DNA of 64,000 nt, from contig SMSO01000035.1 in assembly GCA_004764695.1 (NCBI GenBank), positions 990,001 to 1,054,000 of the forward strand. Direction: 5' to 3'. The DNA comes from Schizochytrium sp. TIO01. Lineage: Eukaryota; Sar; Bigyra; Thraustochytrida; Thraustochytriidae. Shown one piece after another: positions 51,540-62,862 of this stretch. Made by a program: the position numbers and the translations under genes. The stretch's first letter is position 1; every line of letters begins with the position of its first letter. Under the pieces are notes generated by a model. The model searched no databases and was not told where the DNA came from. It saw nothing but the letters and a program-made list of their open reading frames with translations.

Positions 51540-53651
51540 GATTTGCCCTTGGTCCTTGCAGTACCAATAATCATGATAGTATCAGAATGAATTGCGCTAA
51601 AAAGGCCATCTTCGCAATTTTCGCTTTGTCAAGACGGTTATCTCATCAGCCACGAGCCTGCGAGAGACACACAATTCAACGCATGTAATTCTCAAACGAA
51701 TCGCAACTAGATAGTTTAGAAGTAAACACATCTGAAGATATAAAGGTGCTAGCTCTCTGCAAACCAAATATGCGGAAAAAAATGCTCTTCATTCAATAAT
51801 CCAATAATCTAGAAAAAAAAATGAAAAGAAATGTAGTTCGTTTAACGGATTCAAAACTTAACATAGAAAAAAAACTCGGAGCTTGGACTGCTGCTGACTT
51901 TGCTTCACCTGGAGCTCTAGTTAAAAGTGCCAAGCTGAGTAATAGAGCTGAGTAACACGTTTTAATCTGAAAAATAAAAGTAAATTTTAAAAGACTACAC
52001 TATCCTAATTTATTTCCAATATTTTTTTTGTCAGCATGCTATATAAAGAATGCACCAAATGCACAAACATTCCTTCCCTCCCAGCAGCTTGTGGTTTATC
52101 ACCTGATAAAGGATAAAGTACTCTTAGGAAGCTTGCGCTCTCCACCCGCAATCATAAGCTTCAAAAGCCTTGATCTATAATTTAAAATCCTAGGTGTTAC
52201 AAGCCTTCTCTAATCCAGGGTAATTTCCTACAGCGCTTCATGGAAAATGAATAAAAAACTTTAAATATCAAAGTACACATATTCACTTCATAATTCACCA
52301 AACCCCTGCTCGCTAGTTCTCCCAGGCCTCAGCGCCAAGACTATCTAATTTTCACAATTTTCCTTGTCGAAAAATCACAAATAGTATTCAGCACGAGCCA
52401 GTGCCATCATTCTGTTTCTAGAATTCATGCGTTCGCTACAGGAAGTTTTCTCCAGAGGTCAATGCTCGCGCTTTCTTATTGAGACTCGGAGGGCGACTCT
52501 ATCGCTTTACTTTCCACTTGGCCGTAACGCATACTTTTGTTCTTTTGCATCGCTGCACATTTCCAAGTTAAACACCTTAATCTAACAGAGTGTGCCTCAC
52601 TAGCACTTTTACTAAACTTTTTTACAACCGCTCTTATCGGCTGATTGGCCTACCTTAATACTGGCCAGGACTCTCTCGAAGTGTCCTAATGAATAATAAG
52701 GTAAAAACCAATTATAGTCAACTAAATTGTGGAACCAACCGGGTTGGTCACTTATAAGAACGAAAGACACGAGCCTTCAATTTGTGTGAAGTGCCGCTTC
52801 GCAGCTACAACTTTCGAGCGGCATTACCGCTGCTGTATTCAATTTGCTGCTGTAAACAGCTTTTAAATATTGAGTAGGTAGCTTGTTCAGTTGTACAAAC
52901 CGAATTCTCTAAAAGCTCGGGTCCTGGGAAAGCAGCATGCTCAGACTTCGAGATGATCCACGAATGAATGACGAAGAAGGCCGAAGGTTCCTCCCATCAG
53001 AGCCGAGAAAAGCATTGAACTTTATGACGGTATTTGCTATTTGCAGGTAATAGGAATTGAGGTGGGTACCACCATCAAAACGACTGCAGCGCACCCAACT
53101 TTGTTTTTAGAGTTCTTTCTGCAAGTTGAACCCGAATCTGAACCACTCTTTGCTACTGCTGGCCCGCCTTCTACCCAGGTAGAAGAGAAAGGGAACTTGA
53201 AGGCACTACCAACAACAGCTTGTTGAACCACAACACAGGAGGATTGACTTTTCAATAGTGCAAGATTGAGGTTGCATAAAACTTCTTACGAAAAGTGGTA
53301 TTACTTCTGACTTTGTATTCTCTCCATCGTCCTGGCCGCTTTCCGTTCACGCGCAAGTTACTCACTCTTGTAACCTGAATTTGTTCTGCAGTGCTTTCTG
53401 TCTATTTCTACTGCGTATGTATGTGCTGGTTGCGCTACTTAAAGCTGCAGTGATCGGTGGGCTGTCGCTCTTGGACCATGTGCGCAGATGGAGTCTGACC
53501 GCCTGCCCTCTACCAAAATCTATGAGCCGACCACGTTATAAAATTGTCATCGCGTGTCGCGAAGAGCTTCCACGTAGGAGAAACTTTGCATGATTCCTGC
53601 TCCAGGCTGCAAGCAGGTAAACCGGAATTTGATTTCCCCTGCGGGATTGTG

Positions 53652-53661
53652 TAGGTACCTA
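53652..53661. promoter_or_regulatory. TAGGTACCTA palindrome
   Basis: Perfect 10-bp palindrome, also present at 18281-18290 and 55522-55531. All three copies are outside genes. Function unknown. Confidence 0.35.
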
Positions 53662-55521
53662 GGTTCTGACTGCTCTTCTCGCCTCTGTTGTTTTATTTTT
53701 AGATTCCAGAGAATGCTTGTTGTAAACAACGTTTCTCTCTCGTTTCTTCTATTTCTGAAGATGGCTCGGAGTTTACAACGGGGCTCCACATTGGATTCAA
53801 CGCACGTGTCAGCGGCGATTGAAAGAACCAGGCTTTCTTTTCTCGCACTCAGCCTGAGGAGCGCAAACTATTCTTCGTGAGCTTCTGTGCCTTAGGCATA
53901 CCCTAGGGTTACTGCGGCGTGGCCTTGCTTGCTAGAATGCTGTAATTTGCTCCCTCCGTGTGAGCCAACAGAAGGGAAGGTTGCTCTCTTAAAAACCTTG
54001 GGATCAAATTCCATCATTTCTTTTCTTATTGATAGATTTTATTTATTATTCTCATTATTCAAGCTATTAATTTTAAAAAAAGAAAAAGAAAAAAAGTTTT
54101 CTTATTGCGTTTATTTCGGAGTCCCTGCTTCTGGGTTGAAGAATTGATACCTGCCTACATACTAAGAAGAAGTAATAGATAAGTTCATCCTATCATCTAA
54201 ACATTGCTTTATTCTGTAATTTGTTATCTTCAAAATTTTTTAGGAAAATATAATTTTAATGGTTTGCACTGCATTGCTGCTTCAGTTTTTTCTTATTTTT
54301 GAGTTTATCAACATTTTCGAGAGCAGAACTAGTCAAGATGAGGATTAGTGCGCTAACAATCGTGCGCTGATTACCTGCCGCGACAGGTGTCTGCACGTTG
54401 ATGACAGATAATGATAAGTTAAGAAGGAAACAGAAAGCAGAGAAAAATAATGTATGTACTCGGGCCGCCATTTGGACTACGGTCAAGATGATACATCGTT
54501 TCAACCTTTTTAATATGACAGCTCGCTGTTTTTGGAAATGGACATCAGCATAGGTAGCAGCTCAAGTTGTGGGCGGGCGGGCATAGCATAGGATAAGCGG
54601 CAGTTGTTCTTGGTTGGAGTTACTAGTAACGCTATTTATTGCCTTTTGCCTCTTGAAGGACCAATGCCGGTAATAAAGAATTCCGTTCGCGCACTGTACC
54701 TCACTTTTATGCCACTGAAGAGGCTTCACGCCATTTCGTTGCAACTTCCAGTTGCCTCGAAGGTCTACTCCTGCCTCCGTCGAGCTCCTCTTGAACTTGG
54801 GTTGAATTTGTTCTTGAAAAATTACAAATCTGAGCTAGGAGGATACTTCGTCTGTCTTGAAGTTCGTCGTCAATGTGTGTGTACTAGTCAAATTTGTAAA
54901 TCGATTTAGGCTTATCACTAGATTAGCTATTCAGAGTGTAACCAATATTACGGACATTCCGCGCCAAACTCCCAAGGGATCAAAGCGGGTTTAGCGTATT
55001 TTTGCCTCTTAGCATGTTCTTGTAGTCGTCAACTCGCGCATGCACGACCTTCTAGCAGATCCAAAGCCATTGCTGGCATCAGTTTTCCCATTTATCTCCA
55101 AGTCCGTCGTTGTTGCAACAGCGCTAAACACTAAAAATAAAATAAAAAACCTCTATGTGAATTAAAAGAAAAGAAAAAGACGTCTATATAGAGGTAATAG
55201 TAATTCGAGACCTGAAAGACACTCGTCCTTGGCTCAGCGAGCGAATATCTGTTCACCGACGCTCAAATCTTTCTTTAAACTTGCATAAGTTAATCTTTTC
55301 CTGCGCGAGGACTCATGCTTGGCAATTGAAGGTTGAGGACAGGGTGCTCGAGAAGAAGAAGCACCACTCACAAGGCACACGATCTCGTGAATTGAATTCT
55401 TGACATAAGAGTCGAGACAGACAGCCACACCACGCGAATTTCGACCTTTTAGCAGTAGCATTACCAGAAAGCACACGCGCACACCCTCACCAAAGTCACT
55501 GCAGTATTGATAGGTAGTAGT

Positions 55522-55531
55522 TAGGTACCTA
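55522..55531. promoter_or_regulatory. TAGGTACCTA palindrome
   Basis: Third copy of the decamer, about 460 bp upstream of the likely start of the PKG-like kinase. Confidence 0.35.
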
Positions 55532-55988
55532 CGCAGAAGAAACACAGTCCTAATCTTCATCATCATCATCATCCACGCGCCTCTTTCGATTCTTGATTAT
55601 TCCAAGCTGTCTTGAAATCACAATTGTAATTTTTATTTTTATTTTTGCTTTTTATTAACAGTAAAGAGAGGGTAATAATAAAATTGCCTCGCTGTTGCGG
55701 TATATGTTCCTACAGTATTCACTAGAAGGCCAAAACCAAAGTTCGCAGAAAAACAAACACAAAAAAACAGTGTTACACACCTTAATTAACCTAAACTTTA
55801 GTAGTGGAAACAATGAAGAGAACATAGGCGAAAGAAAGAGAGAAACAGAAAACAGTTTTATAATAATCAGAAGACAAAAAACAGATAAGAAGAAGACCTC
55901 GTCGGCAAGCAAACGCGAACTATATAATCTACGTCGGCGCGTGGTGGCGCGAGAAAAGGCGTGGAGTGTCTCGCCCGCGGGCTCCGGG

Positions 55989-58900
55989 ATGGATTCGGTG
56001 GGCCCGCACCCCAGCAGCGGCGAGCTGGAGGTGCTGAAAGCCGAGCTCCGCGCTCTGACCGTGGTGGACGACGATGCCGTGGACCTTCGCCCAAGCCAAA
56101 TTGAAGCCTGCGCACGCGCCGCAAATCTCGTGACCACTGCGGATCTGCAGCGGAACCGCATTGTATTTGCAGAGGGCGACCGAGGAGACGCGGCTTACTT
56201 CCTCACGGCTGGCGAAGTTATTTTGAGCCGTCGTGGGAAATCAAGCTTAGCTCGAAGTTCTTCGCTCTTACCAAGACCGGCTCATCGGGAGCGGCGCAAT
56301 GAGGACTCAAATGCAAATGACGAGGACGAGGATGCAGGACGTGAACATTCTGATGGTGCTGAGAGAAAATCAAATTCAGAAGGAGCCGGGATGTGCGATG
56401 GAGCAAGGCGATCTAATCATATTTGTATGGACAATAATTTGAAACATCAAGATGCTGGATCTCGAGGTAATCAGAATTTCAGGATTTATCAACAAACTAA
56501 CTCAAGAACGCAACCAGGCATCTTCTTGGATGAAATGCAGGATGATTATCTGAGTAATAATAGGAACATAACTACGCCTAATATAGAAACCCTGACTTTC
56601 AAACACAAGGGCCAGTTTGGAACCCACGCCCTGGTGTGTTCATGTCCGAGATCTTGGACTTTGGAAATTGCAAGCCCAGAAACACGGCTTTGGAAACTTT
56701 CCCGAGAAGCATTTGAAACAGCTCGATCTGTGCCATACACCTGTAGCGAACTTATGGCTAGTCACCCGGTCATGGGTCTGCTTACCGGAGAAGAGCGCAC
56801 AGCACTTGAAGCTGCTTCGCAATGTATACACGCGTCCCGTGGGCAAGTTCTATGTCGTCACGGCGAAACGGCGCATAACCTTTTCCTGGTTCGAGAAGGC
56901 GAAGTATGGGGTGTTCTTCGGGATGGTGGCGTTTCTAGCCTCATGCAGCTCAAGCAGCACGGCGAGGTGCTCTGGAGCCGCTCCCAGGGCGAATATTTTG
57001 GCGAAGACGCATTTTGCGTACGCGGTCAGAAGTATTGCTCCTCTGACGTTGTAGTTGCTAAAGACAACACTGTTGTCTATGCTATTCCCTACGAGCGCCT
57101 CTCGCCCTTGGAAGGCTTGCGTGAAAGCGTTAGACATCATTTCTTTGTACAAGTGCTTTTAACACTGCACCCTTTTGCTACCTTGCCCATTGATATTATA
57201 GAAAACACTATTGCTCCAGCTGGCTACACAGTGGCCTTTGATTCCGAGCGTTGTTTCCCAGTCGATGACTTTTCGCAACACCTCGAGGATGCCCCTATTG
57301 CGTCCCGTTTTGTTGTGCTGCAGGGTTCAATCACATTCACAGCGGAGGAAGGCGAAGTTAACAAAGAGCTAGGCAACCTTAGTGTAGGCCAGGCATACCC
57401 TTTGCGGCGCCTCCAGTCCATGAGTGAAATTCAAGTGACTATTGCTTCTCAAACCTGTCTCCTGATCGTTCCTGACCTACCTTCGCGATTTCAGGAAACG
57501 TCATCTCCAGGAAGTGGCGACGAAATTTACCCCTTGACATCGCTCATGAACTCCCCTTCGTCAAGTCTATATAAGCTTCGCAAAAGGCCACGCTATGTCC
57601 GCCAGACACCTACCACGAGCGACAAATACCGCGATATTGCCATTCCAGACGCGCCAATGAACATATCTCCTATTGAGAACCGACGAACATCTAGTATTGA
57701 CACTATGGCAACTTGTATCGATATCATTACAGATGATGAGCATGACCAAACTGATATGTACGAACACATGGACGATGATGCTGAACATTCCAATATGACT
57801 GGCATGACCATTGACACAAGTAAGATTGAAGATTATACGCAAAATAGAGCTAAGGAAGAGGAAAATCCAGAACTAGGTTCCAAACGCCGTCGACCACGGC
57901 TGCAAAGTCTTCCGATTCCGAATCTTGAATCAGAGGGCTCAGGATCCTTTTCGCCAAGTCTCACTGGAATTCACGAGGCGTTTGGTGCGTGGCGCGGCCC
58001 TATGGACGGATCTCCAAATTCTGCCTCCAGTCCTCGTCGGGAATCAGGGTCTGGGCTGCATCAAAACAGTCATCAACACAGTGTGGCAATGTTACGCTCT
58101 GCGATGGCCCGGCGTAACTCCGCTGCCGCTTCTCTTGGTCGCCCTGCCTCTGTTCCTGTCGTCCCGTTTGTATCGCCATCTATGTCACTCTCTCTCCATG
58201 ACGAGGAGGTGCAAAGTATTACTCCTAACAACAATGTGAGCATTCCTAGAGGTTTTTCGAAAGCTACTGCACCGTTGCCTTTCCCTCACTTAGGCAGTCC
58301 CACCGTAGTGACACCTCCAAATGGCAAATTCTGCAAAACTCCAAAGTCACAGAAACAGCTTGCCTTCCTTAGCACTCTTACACCTGTACAAACTGGAATG
58401 AGTACTGTGCAATTTCACGCCTCTCCACACAGAAATGGGACACCAACCTCGCGAGATCAATGCCAAGGACATCGCACATCAATGAGTGAATTTGTTCATA
58501 CCGCTAAGCCACGCACTCCAGGCCAGGCGCACAGCGAATCGTCCATGAAAATGAGCTCGCCCAAGAAGCGTGCAACAGGCCTTGTACTATCTCTTGACAG
58601 TCTCGAGCGCCTGCAGAGCTTAGGTGCTGGGGCATTTGGCTCTGTAAGCCTGGTGCGTGATCGCGAAACCAATCATGTTTTTGCTCTGAAACAGCTCTCC
58701 AAACGTAAAATAATCGCCCGCCGCCAAGAACAGAGGGTTCGTGCGGAGCGTGCAATCATGTCCAAATGTGGAGGTCAATGTCCATTCATTGCTCGATTTG
58801 TTCGAAGTTTTCAAGACGAAAGAAGTGTCTACCTCCTCCTTGAGTGTGGTCTTGGGGGAGATCTTTTTGATTTAATTGAGCGGCGCCCTGCTCAAAACCT

Positions 58901-59637
58901 CACAGTAGAGGAAATGAAGTTTTTTTCGGGCCAGATTGCTCTTGCGATTGAGTTTCCTTCACAGCAATCGCGTCATTTTCCGTGATATCAAACCTGAGAA
59001 CTGCATTCTTTGTGTAGATGGTTATTTACGTCTGACTGATTTTGGGATGGCCAAAGAGCTTCCGTCTACGCAGACCCGGACATATACCCTTTGTGGAACA
59101 CCAACTTTCATTGCGCCCGAGGTCTTGACGCTTGACGGTTATTCCACATCAATTGATTGGTGGGCACTGGGCATCTTCTACTTCGAATTGATGACTGGTT
59201 CATTCCCATTCCCAGCCGAAATGGTCTCCTCCCTGCGTGCTCGCCAGGCTGACTACATCTCATCCTACCCAACGCATGGTGTATTTGATAAACTTGATGC
59301 GATGTGCGAGGGCGACGCGTCTTTTGTTGACCTCGTTCGCGCTCTGCTGCATCCCGAGCCTGATCAACGCCTTGGAAGAAAGTCCCTCGGCTCTTTTGAA
59401 TCCTCCGTCACTTCCCATCCCTATTTTGCTGATGTTGACCTTGAAGCCCTTCGTGGCCATCGCATTGCCCCACCTGATTCCATTCTGCGTGCTGTGGGCC
59501 GTTCTCGTGTCCTTGAGACACTTCACCATGCATCAACGCCGCATGTGTACAAACCGCAAGCTAGCATGTCGATTCGCAAACCTCGTACTGCACCTGCCTC
59601 TGCGTTGCACATGGATACCTGGGAAACTTACTTTTGA
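55989..59637 (+). CDS. PKG-like AGC kinase, frame broken at ~58956
   Basis: It encodes about 1215 residues if the two frames are one gene. I chose the ATG at 55989; 98 codons upstream are open but Lys/Asn-rich and AT-rich, like a leader. Cyclic-nucleotide-binding (CNB) fold 1 (about 45-235) is split by a 125-residue acidic insertion. CNB 2 spans about 262-375, and a degenerate third CNB about 386-500. A Ser/Pro-rich linker (500-865) leads to the kinase: glycine loop GAGAFGSV (879-886), Lys901, then RDIKPEN, DFG and the activation-loop CGTPTFIAPE, ending in WETYF. After the Glu codon at 58950-58952 the sequence needs one base fewer to continue in the conserved FLHS of the kinase core; as written, the first frame stops at 58983-58985 before the catalytic Asp. 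So this is a sequencing error, a frameshifted allele or programmed frameshifting. Both halves keep perfect conservation, which favours a functional gene. CNB1 lacks the ligand-binding Glu (Thr212) and CNB2 the Arg (Lys348). Confidence 0.85.
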
Positions 59638-61404
59638 AGAGCTGCAGGATCCTGTGAGTAGTTAAATCTTTTGTATGCGCACGCAAATGCCTGCTTGATG
59701 TATTTGAATATGTAGGGTGGCTCGTGAATTCCTTCAAGATATCAGACTTTAGAGATATTTTTCATCTCGGTGCACCTTCCTACCATTGCTTCTAGACAAC
59801 TGATAGCTCTTCAGTTGGATCTGCGCGGCACGGCGTGACCTCGACCTAGTAGTAGTAGGCACCTACCTAATGCTGCCATTTACAATAGAAATAGAACCAT
59901 ACAAAGTGAATTGATGCTTCGTGCTCAATCTGAGATTAGAACAATGATTGAGTTAGCTGCATTTCTAAGTGTTTATAAAATTAGTCTTTCAAAACAAGCT
60001 ATGATTCTTGTCTACTTCAAGTTAGAAACAGCAATTTTGCGTGATCTCCTTCTGAAATCATATTTATAAAACCTGCCTTACCTACTGTAGCTGACTCACA
60101 ACTGGTTCATGCGTTTCCGTTGCTTTAGTTCTTCTCTTTCTAAGCTTATGTTCACCAACCGGCTAGTGCCAAGGAACTTTTCAGCGAACTCTCCACAGCC
60201 GCGAGCCGAAGAGAGGTGTCACCCTACATAATTGAGCCCACCTCTCTAACAATTTGGAACGCACATGACCAAAAGAACTAGCCAGAACTTAGTACTTACG
60301 TACTGCTCGTGTGCAAACTGTCATTATTTCGAGTCGCGAGTTAATATCCATATTGTTTAAGCTCTCTCACCTTTTGCGATTGGAATCGCTTCAGGCTGCA
60401 GCGCTCAATTGCTCCTGTCGCAACTTCCTTCTCGCTTACCTTCAAGCTGAGCTTAGTCTGCTGTAGTAGGTAAAATGCTCTTCAGACCAGGTAATCACTT
60501 GAAGACGAAGCACCTATAGTAAAAGCGAGCCAAATGCGACGAATTATAGCGTCACCCACACTCTCGTTTCTTCGAACCCAATTTCGTCACGACATGCTTG
60601 AAGCTCGATGCTCATGCAAGTCCCGCAGACAGGCAATAAATGCGATCTTTTCGAAGATTATGCCTTGAATCGACTAAAATAGTTAAAATGAAGAAAATTT
60701 GTCTAGACTAGTCGATTTAGTATTGAAAACGCCCATCTCAAGAACCCAGGGCTGATAAGCATTCCTAGCCAAAAAAGTAGGGTTCGTGGTGTGCACTTCC
60801 AAAACAATCTTCCGGCTCAGCTGCCCAAAATCAAGGTCCAAGCAGCTAAGGAAGAGGTCAACCACTCAAGGCTTGCTGCTTAGCTGGAGAAGGCAAAGTA
60901 CGCTGTCGCGCAGGATGCCATCTACAACAGACTCGCCCTTGGGCCATTAGTCACGAGCAGACTTCCTCTTCAGAGACTGTAGGGTCCAACCCTTGTTGGC
61001 ACGTGTTTTTGCACGTGTTTCTGGGTCATCTTGGCAGCGCTTTTGGCTGGGCGTTGGCAAATAGGCTTGCATACCAACACTTTCAGCTGCAGACGCTATA
61101 TAGAGTAATCGGTGTCAAGTGCCTCCGGTTGGCTTCTAAGCAGTTGGTGTCGATTGTCCCCAGAATTTACCAGAAAGGCAGTGCAGAAGTGCGCCTTTTT
61201 AGAGGCGATCGAGCCACCCTACATAGCAGAGCACCTGCTCGCTGCACAAGAGCAACTGCGACACCAACAAACCCGGAACTAGAGTGACCGATCCAAGTGC
61301 TTTGATCAACGAAGGCAGGCCACCCTGCAGGAGTCGAGGAGAGAGCCAAGGTAGTCTGGGAATCTGATAAACCGACGCTCAAAGACTATTTGTACACGAA
61401 AGGA
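59638..61404. other. Intergenic, 1.8 kb
   Basis: No supported gene; frames of at most 94 codons without features. The left part is AT-rich, and 60,880-61,400 is more GC-rich and holds the ankyrin-gene promoter. Confidence 0.6.
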
Positions 61405-62412
61405 ATGACGTCCATGGAACTCTGGCTGGCAGTTCGCCAAGGTAAGACGGATGCGGTGAAGGAGCTCGCAGAAAACCCTGTTTTGCGTGAAGCTAGCACA
61501 GATGGCGGGTATAGAGCAATCCATTTGGCTGTACTTACCGAACATGTAGATGTGCTGCAAGCTTTGCTCGATGATGGCGTTTTAGTGGATACAAAGAGGG
61601 AGGACGGCTGGACTGCGCTACATCACTGTGCAGCCTTTGGAAAGGTGAAGATGGCATCCATGCTTATTGAGGCAGGTGCTCAAGTCGATTTACAGGACGA
61701 AGAAGGCTGGACGCCTCTACTTGAAGCTTGCAGCCCGGATGCGCCAGAAGAAAGCTCTGTAGACATGGTCAAGCTTCTCATCGACCATGGCGCAGATGTG
61801 AATCTTGATAAAGTAGACGGGGCCACCGCGCTTCACCTTGCTGCAGCGTCGGGTAACTTTGCTGTTGCGCAAGTTCTGACTCAAGCTGGTGCACTAGTTG
61901 ATGCCAATTACGGCGTCAGCGGGCAGACGCCACTGTTTGTGGCTGCCTCCCGGGGTCATGCAAACATTGTGGAACTTCTGCTGGAACAAGAAGCAGATGC
62001 CCATCGCAAGACCCCTCATGGCCGTGATCCACTTATGATCGCTATTGAAAATGAGCACCTCAATGTCATCAAAACTTTGATTGCTCATGGCGTTGTGCCG
62101 AAGCGTACTCACTATATGGCCTCAACGAATGTTTCTGACGAAGAGGTCAAAGCCTTTGTTCTCTTCGTAGTGCAGTCCGAGCTCGCGGATCGTCTTCGTG
62201 CCTGTGCTCTGGAAAAATACATTCCTCTATTTTATGATCATAACATTACCAGCCTTGATTCTGGCCGTAAATGTGATGAGGACGATCTCGAGACCTTTGG
62301 AATATCCCTTTCTAATGATCGAGCTATGATCATTGAGTCTCTATCAAATAAACGTAGCTCACTTGCACGCCTGTCCCGTCGCCTTAGTCGAGGAATGCGC
62401 CTTCTCCAATAA
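61405..62412 (+). CDS. Ankyrin-repeat and SAM-domain protein
   Basis: The protein has 335 residues; the first ATG of the frame is at 61405. About six ankyrin repeats cover residues 30-235, with the consensus features (DGWTALHHCAAFGK, EGWTPLLEAC, DGATALHLAAASGN, GQTPLFVAASRGH). The third repeat carries a short insertion (PDAPEESS). A SAM domain follows (about 258-318: LRACALEKYIPLF to IIESL), and the tail is basic (RLSRRLSRGMR). Ankyrin-SAM proteins are scaffolds that bind partners by both modules and can polymerise through SAM. The basic tail could contact membranes or nucleic acid. No enzyme motif. Partner unknown. Confidence 0.9.
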   Translation: MTSMELWLAVRQGKTDAVKELAENPVLREASTDGGYRAIHLAVLTEHVDVLQALLDDGVLVDTKREDGWTALHHCAAFGKVKMASMLIEAGAQVDLQDEEGWTPLLEACSPDAPEESSVDMVKLLIDHGADVNLDKVDGATALHLAAASGNFAVAQVLTQAGALVDANYGVSGQTPLFVAASRGHANIVELLLEQEADAHRKTPHGRDPLMIAIENEHLNVIKTLIAHGVVPKRTHYMASTNVSDEEVKAFVLFVVQSELADRLRACALEKYIPLFYDHNITSLDSGRKCDEDDLETFGISLSNDRAMIIESLSNKRSSLARLSRRLSRGMRLLQ

Positions 62413-62659
62413 TGGTTGAGCCATTATATATAATGGGACAATGTGTAATATTTTAACAGGGACATTTTGACTGTCTCCCTCAAAATGCCCTTCATGATAC
62501 GCTCTACCCGCGTATGTATAGACATAGAATTCTGGCACTCTTTTGATTACAGTCCAAATCGTCATTTGCTGCGTTAGGAAGCACCATATAAATTCTTTTG
62601 AATCCCATGCCGTCCTTCAAATCAAGCGAAGCAATTGTCATTCTTAATTAAAGAGAAAC

Positions 62660-62692
<33 letters not shown>

Positions 62693-62862
62693 CTGGGATA
62701 CAGACGGATTTTTTGTAAGGCTAAGTGAATGTAAGCCCATGGTCATATTTGTCTCTGTAGAATTATTTTTTTAAAAGTCTGAATATATGTAGTAGTATGC
62801 AAGAGTATAAGCAGTTGGTGATATATCGTTTTTGGGAAAAAATCCGTACAAACTTAGGATAA
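62413..62862. other. Intergenic, 0.45 kb
   Basis: 3' flanks of two convergent genes, with an (AGT)11 microsatellite; otherwise AT-rich. Confidence 0.7.
62660..62692. repeat. (AGT)11 microsatellite
   Basis: Eleven perfect AGT triplets, 33 bp; the only long microsatellite in the gene-bearing right half. Confidence 0.97.

Larger units (their letters stand above)
50788..55988. other. Intergenic, 5.2 kb, no clear gene
   Basis: No frame with a known domain. It contains GGTA repeats (50990-51006), a minus-strand ATG frame of 104 codons (51225-51539), a short frame at 52937-53050, two copies of the palindrome TAGGTACCTA, and a CAT run (55558-55573). Its alternation of GC-rich and AT-rich stretches resembles the 21-kb tract at the left. 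The final ~290 bp are open in frame with the kinase gene but AT- and Lys-rich, more like a 5' UTR. Confidence 0.6.

Noticed and set aside
55695-55988. 98-codon upstream extension of the PKG-like protein
   Set aside because: It is Lys/Asn-rich and AT-rich with no domain, so I treat it as leader and start at 55989.
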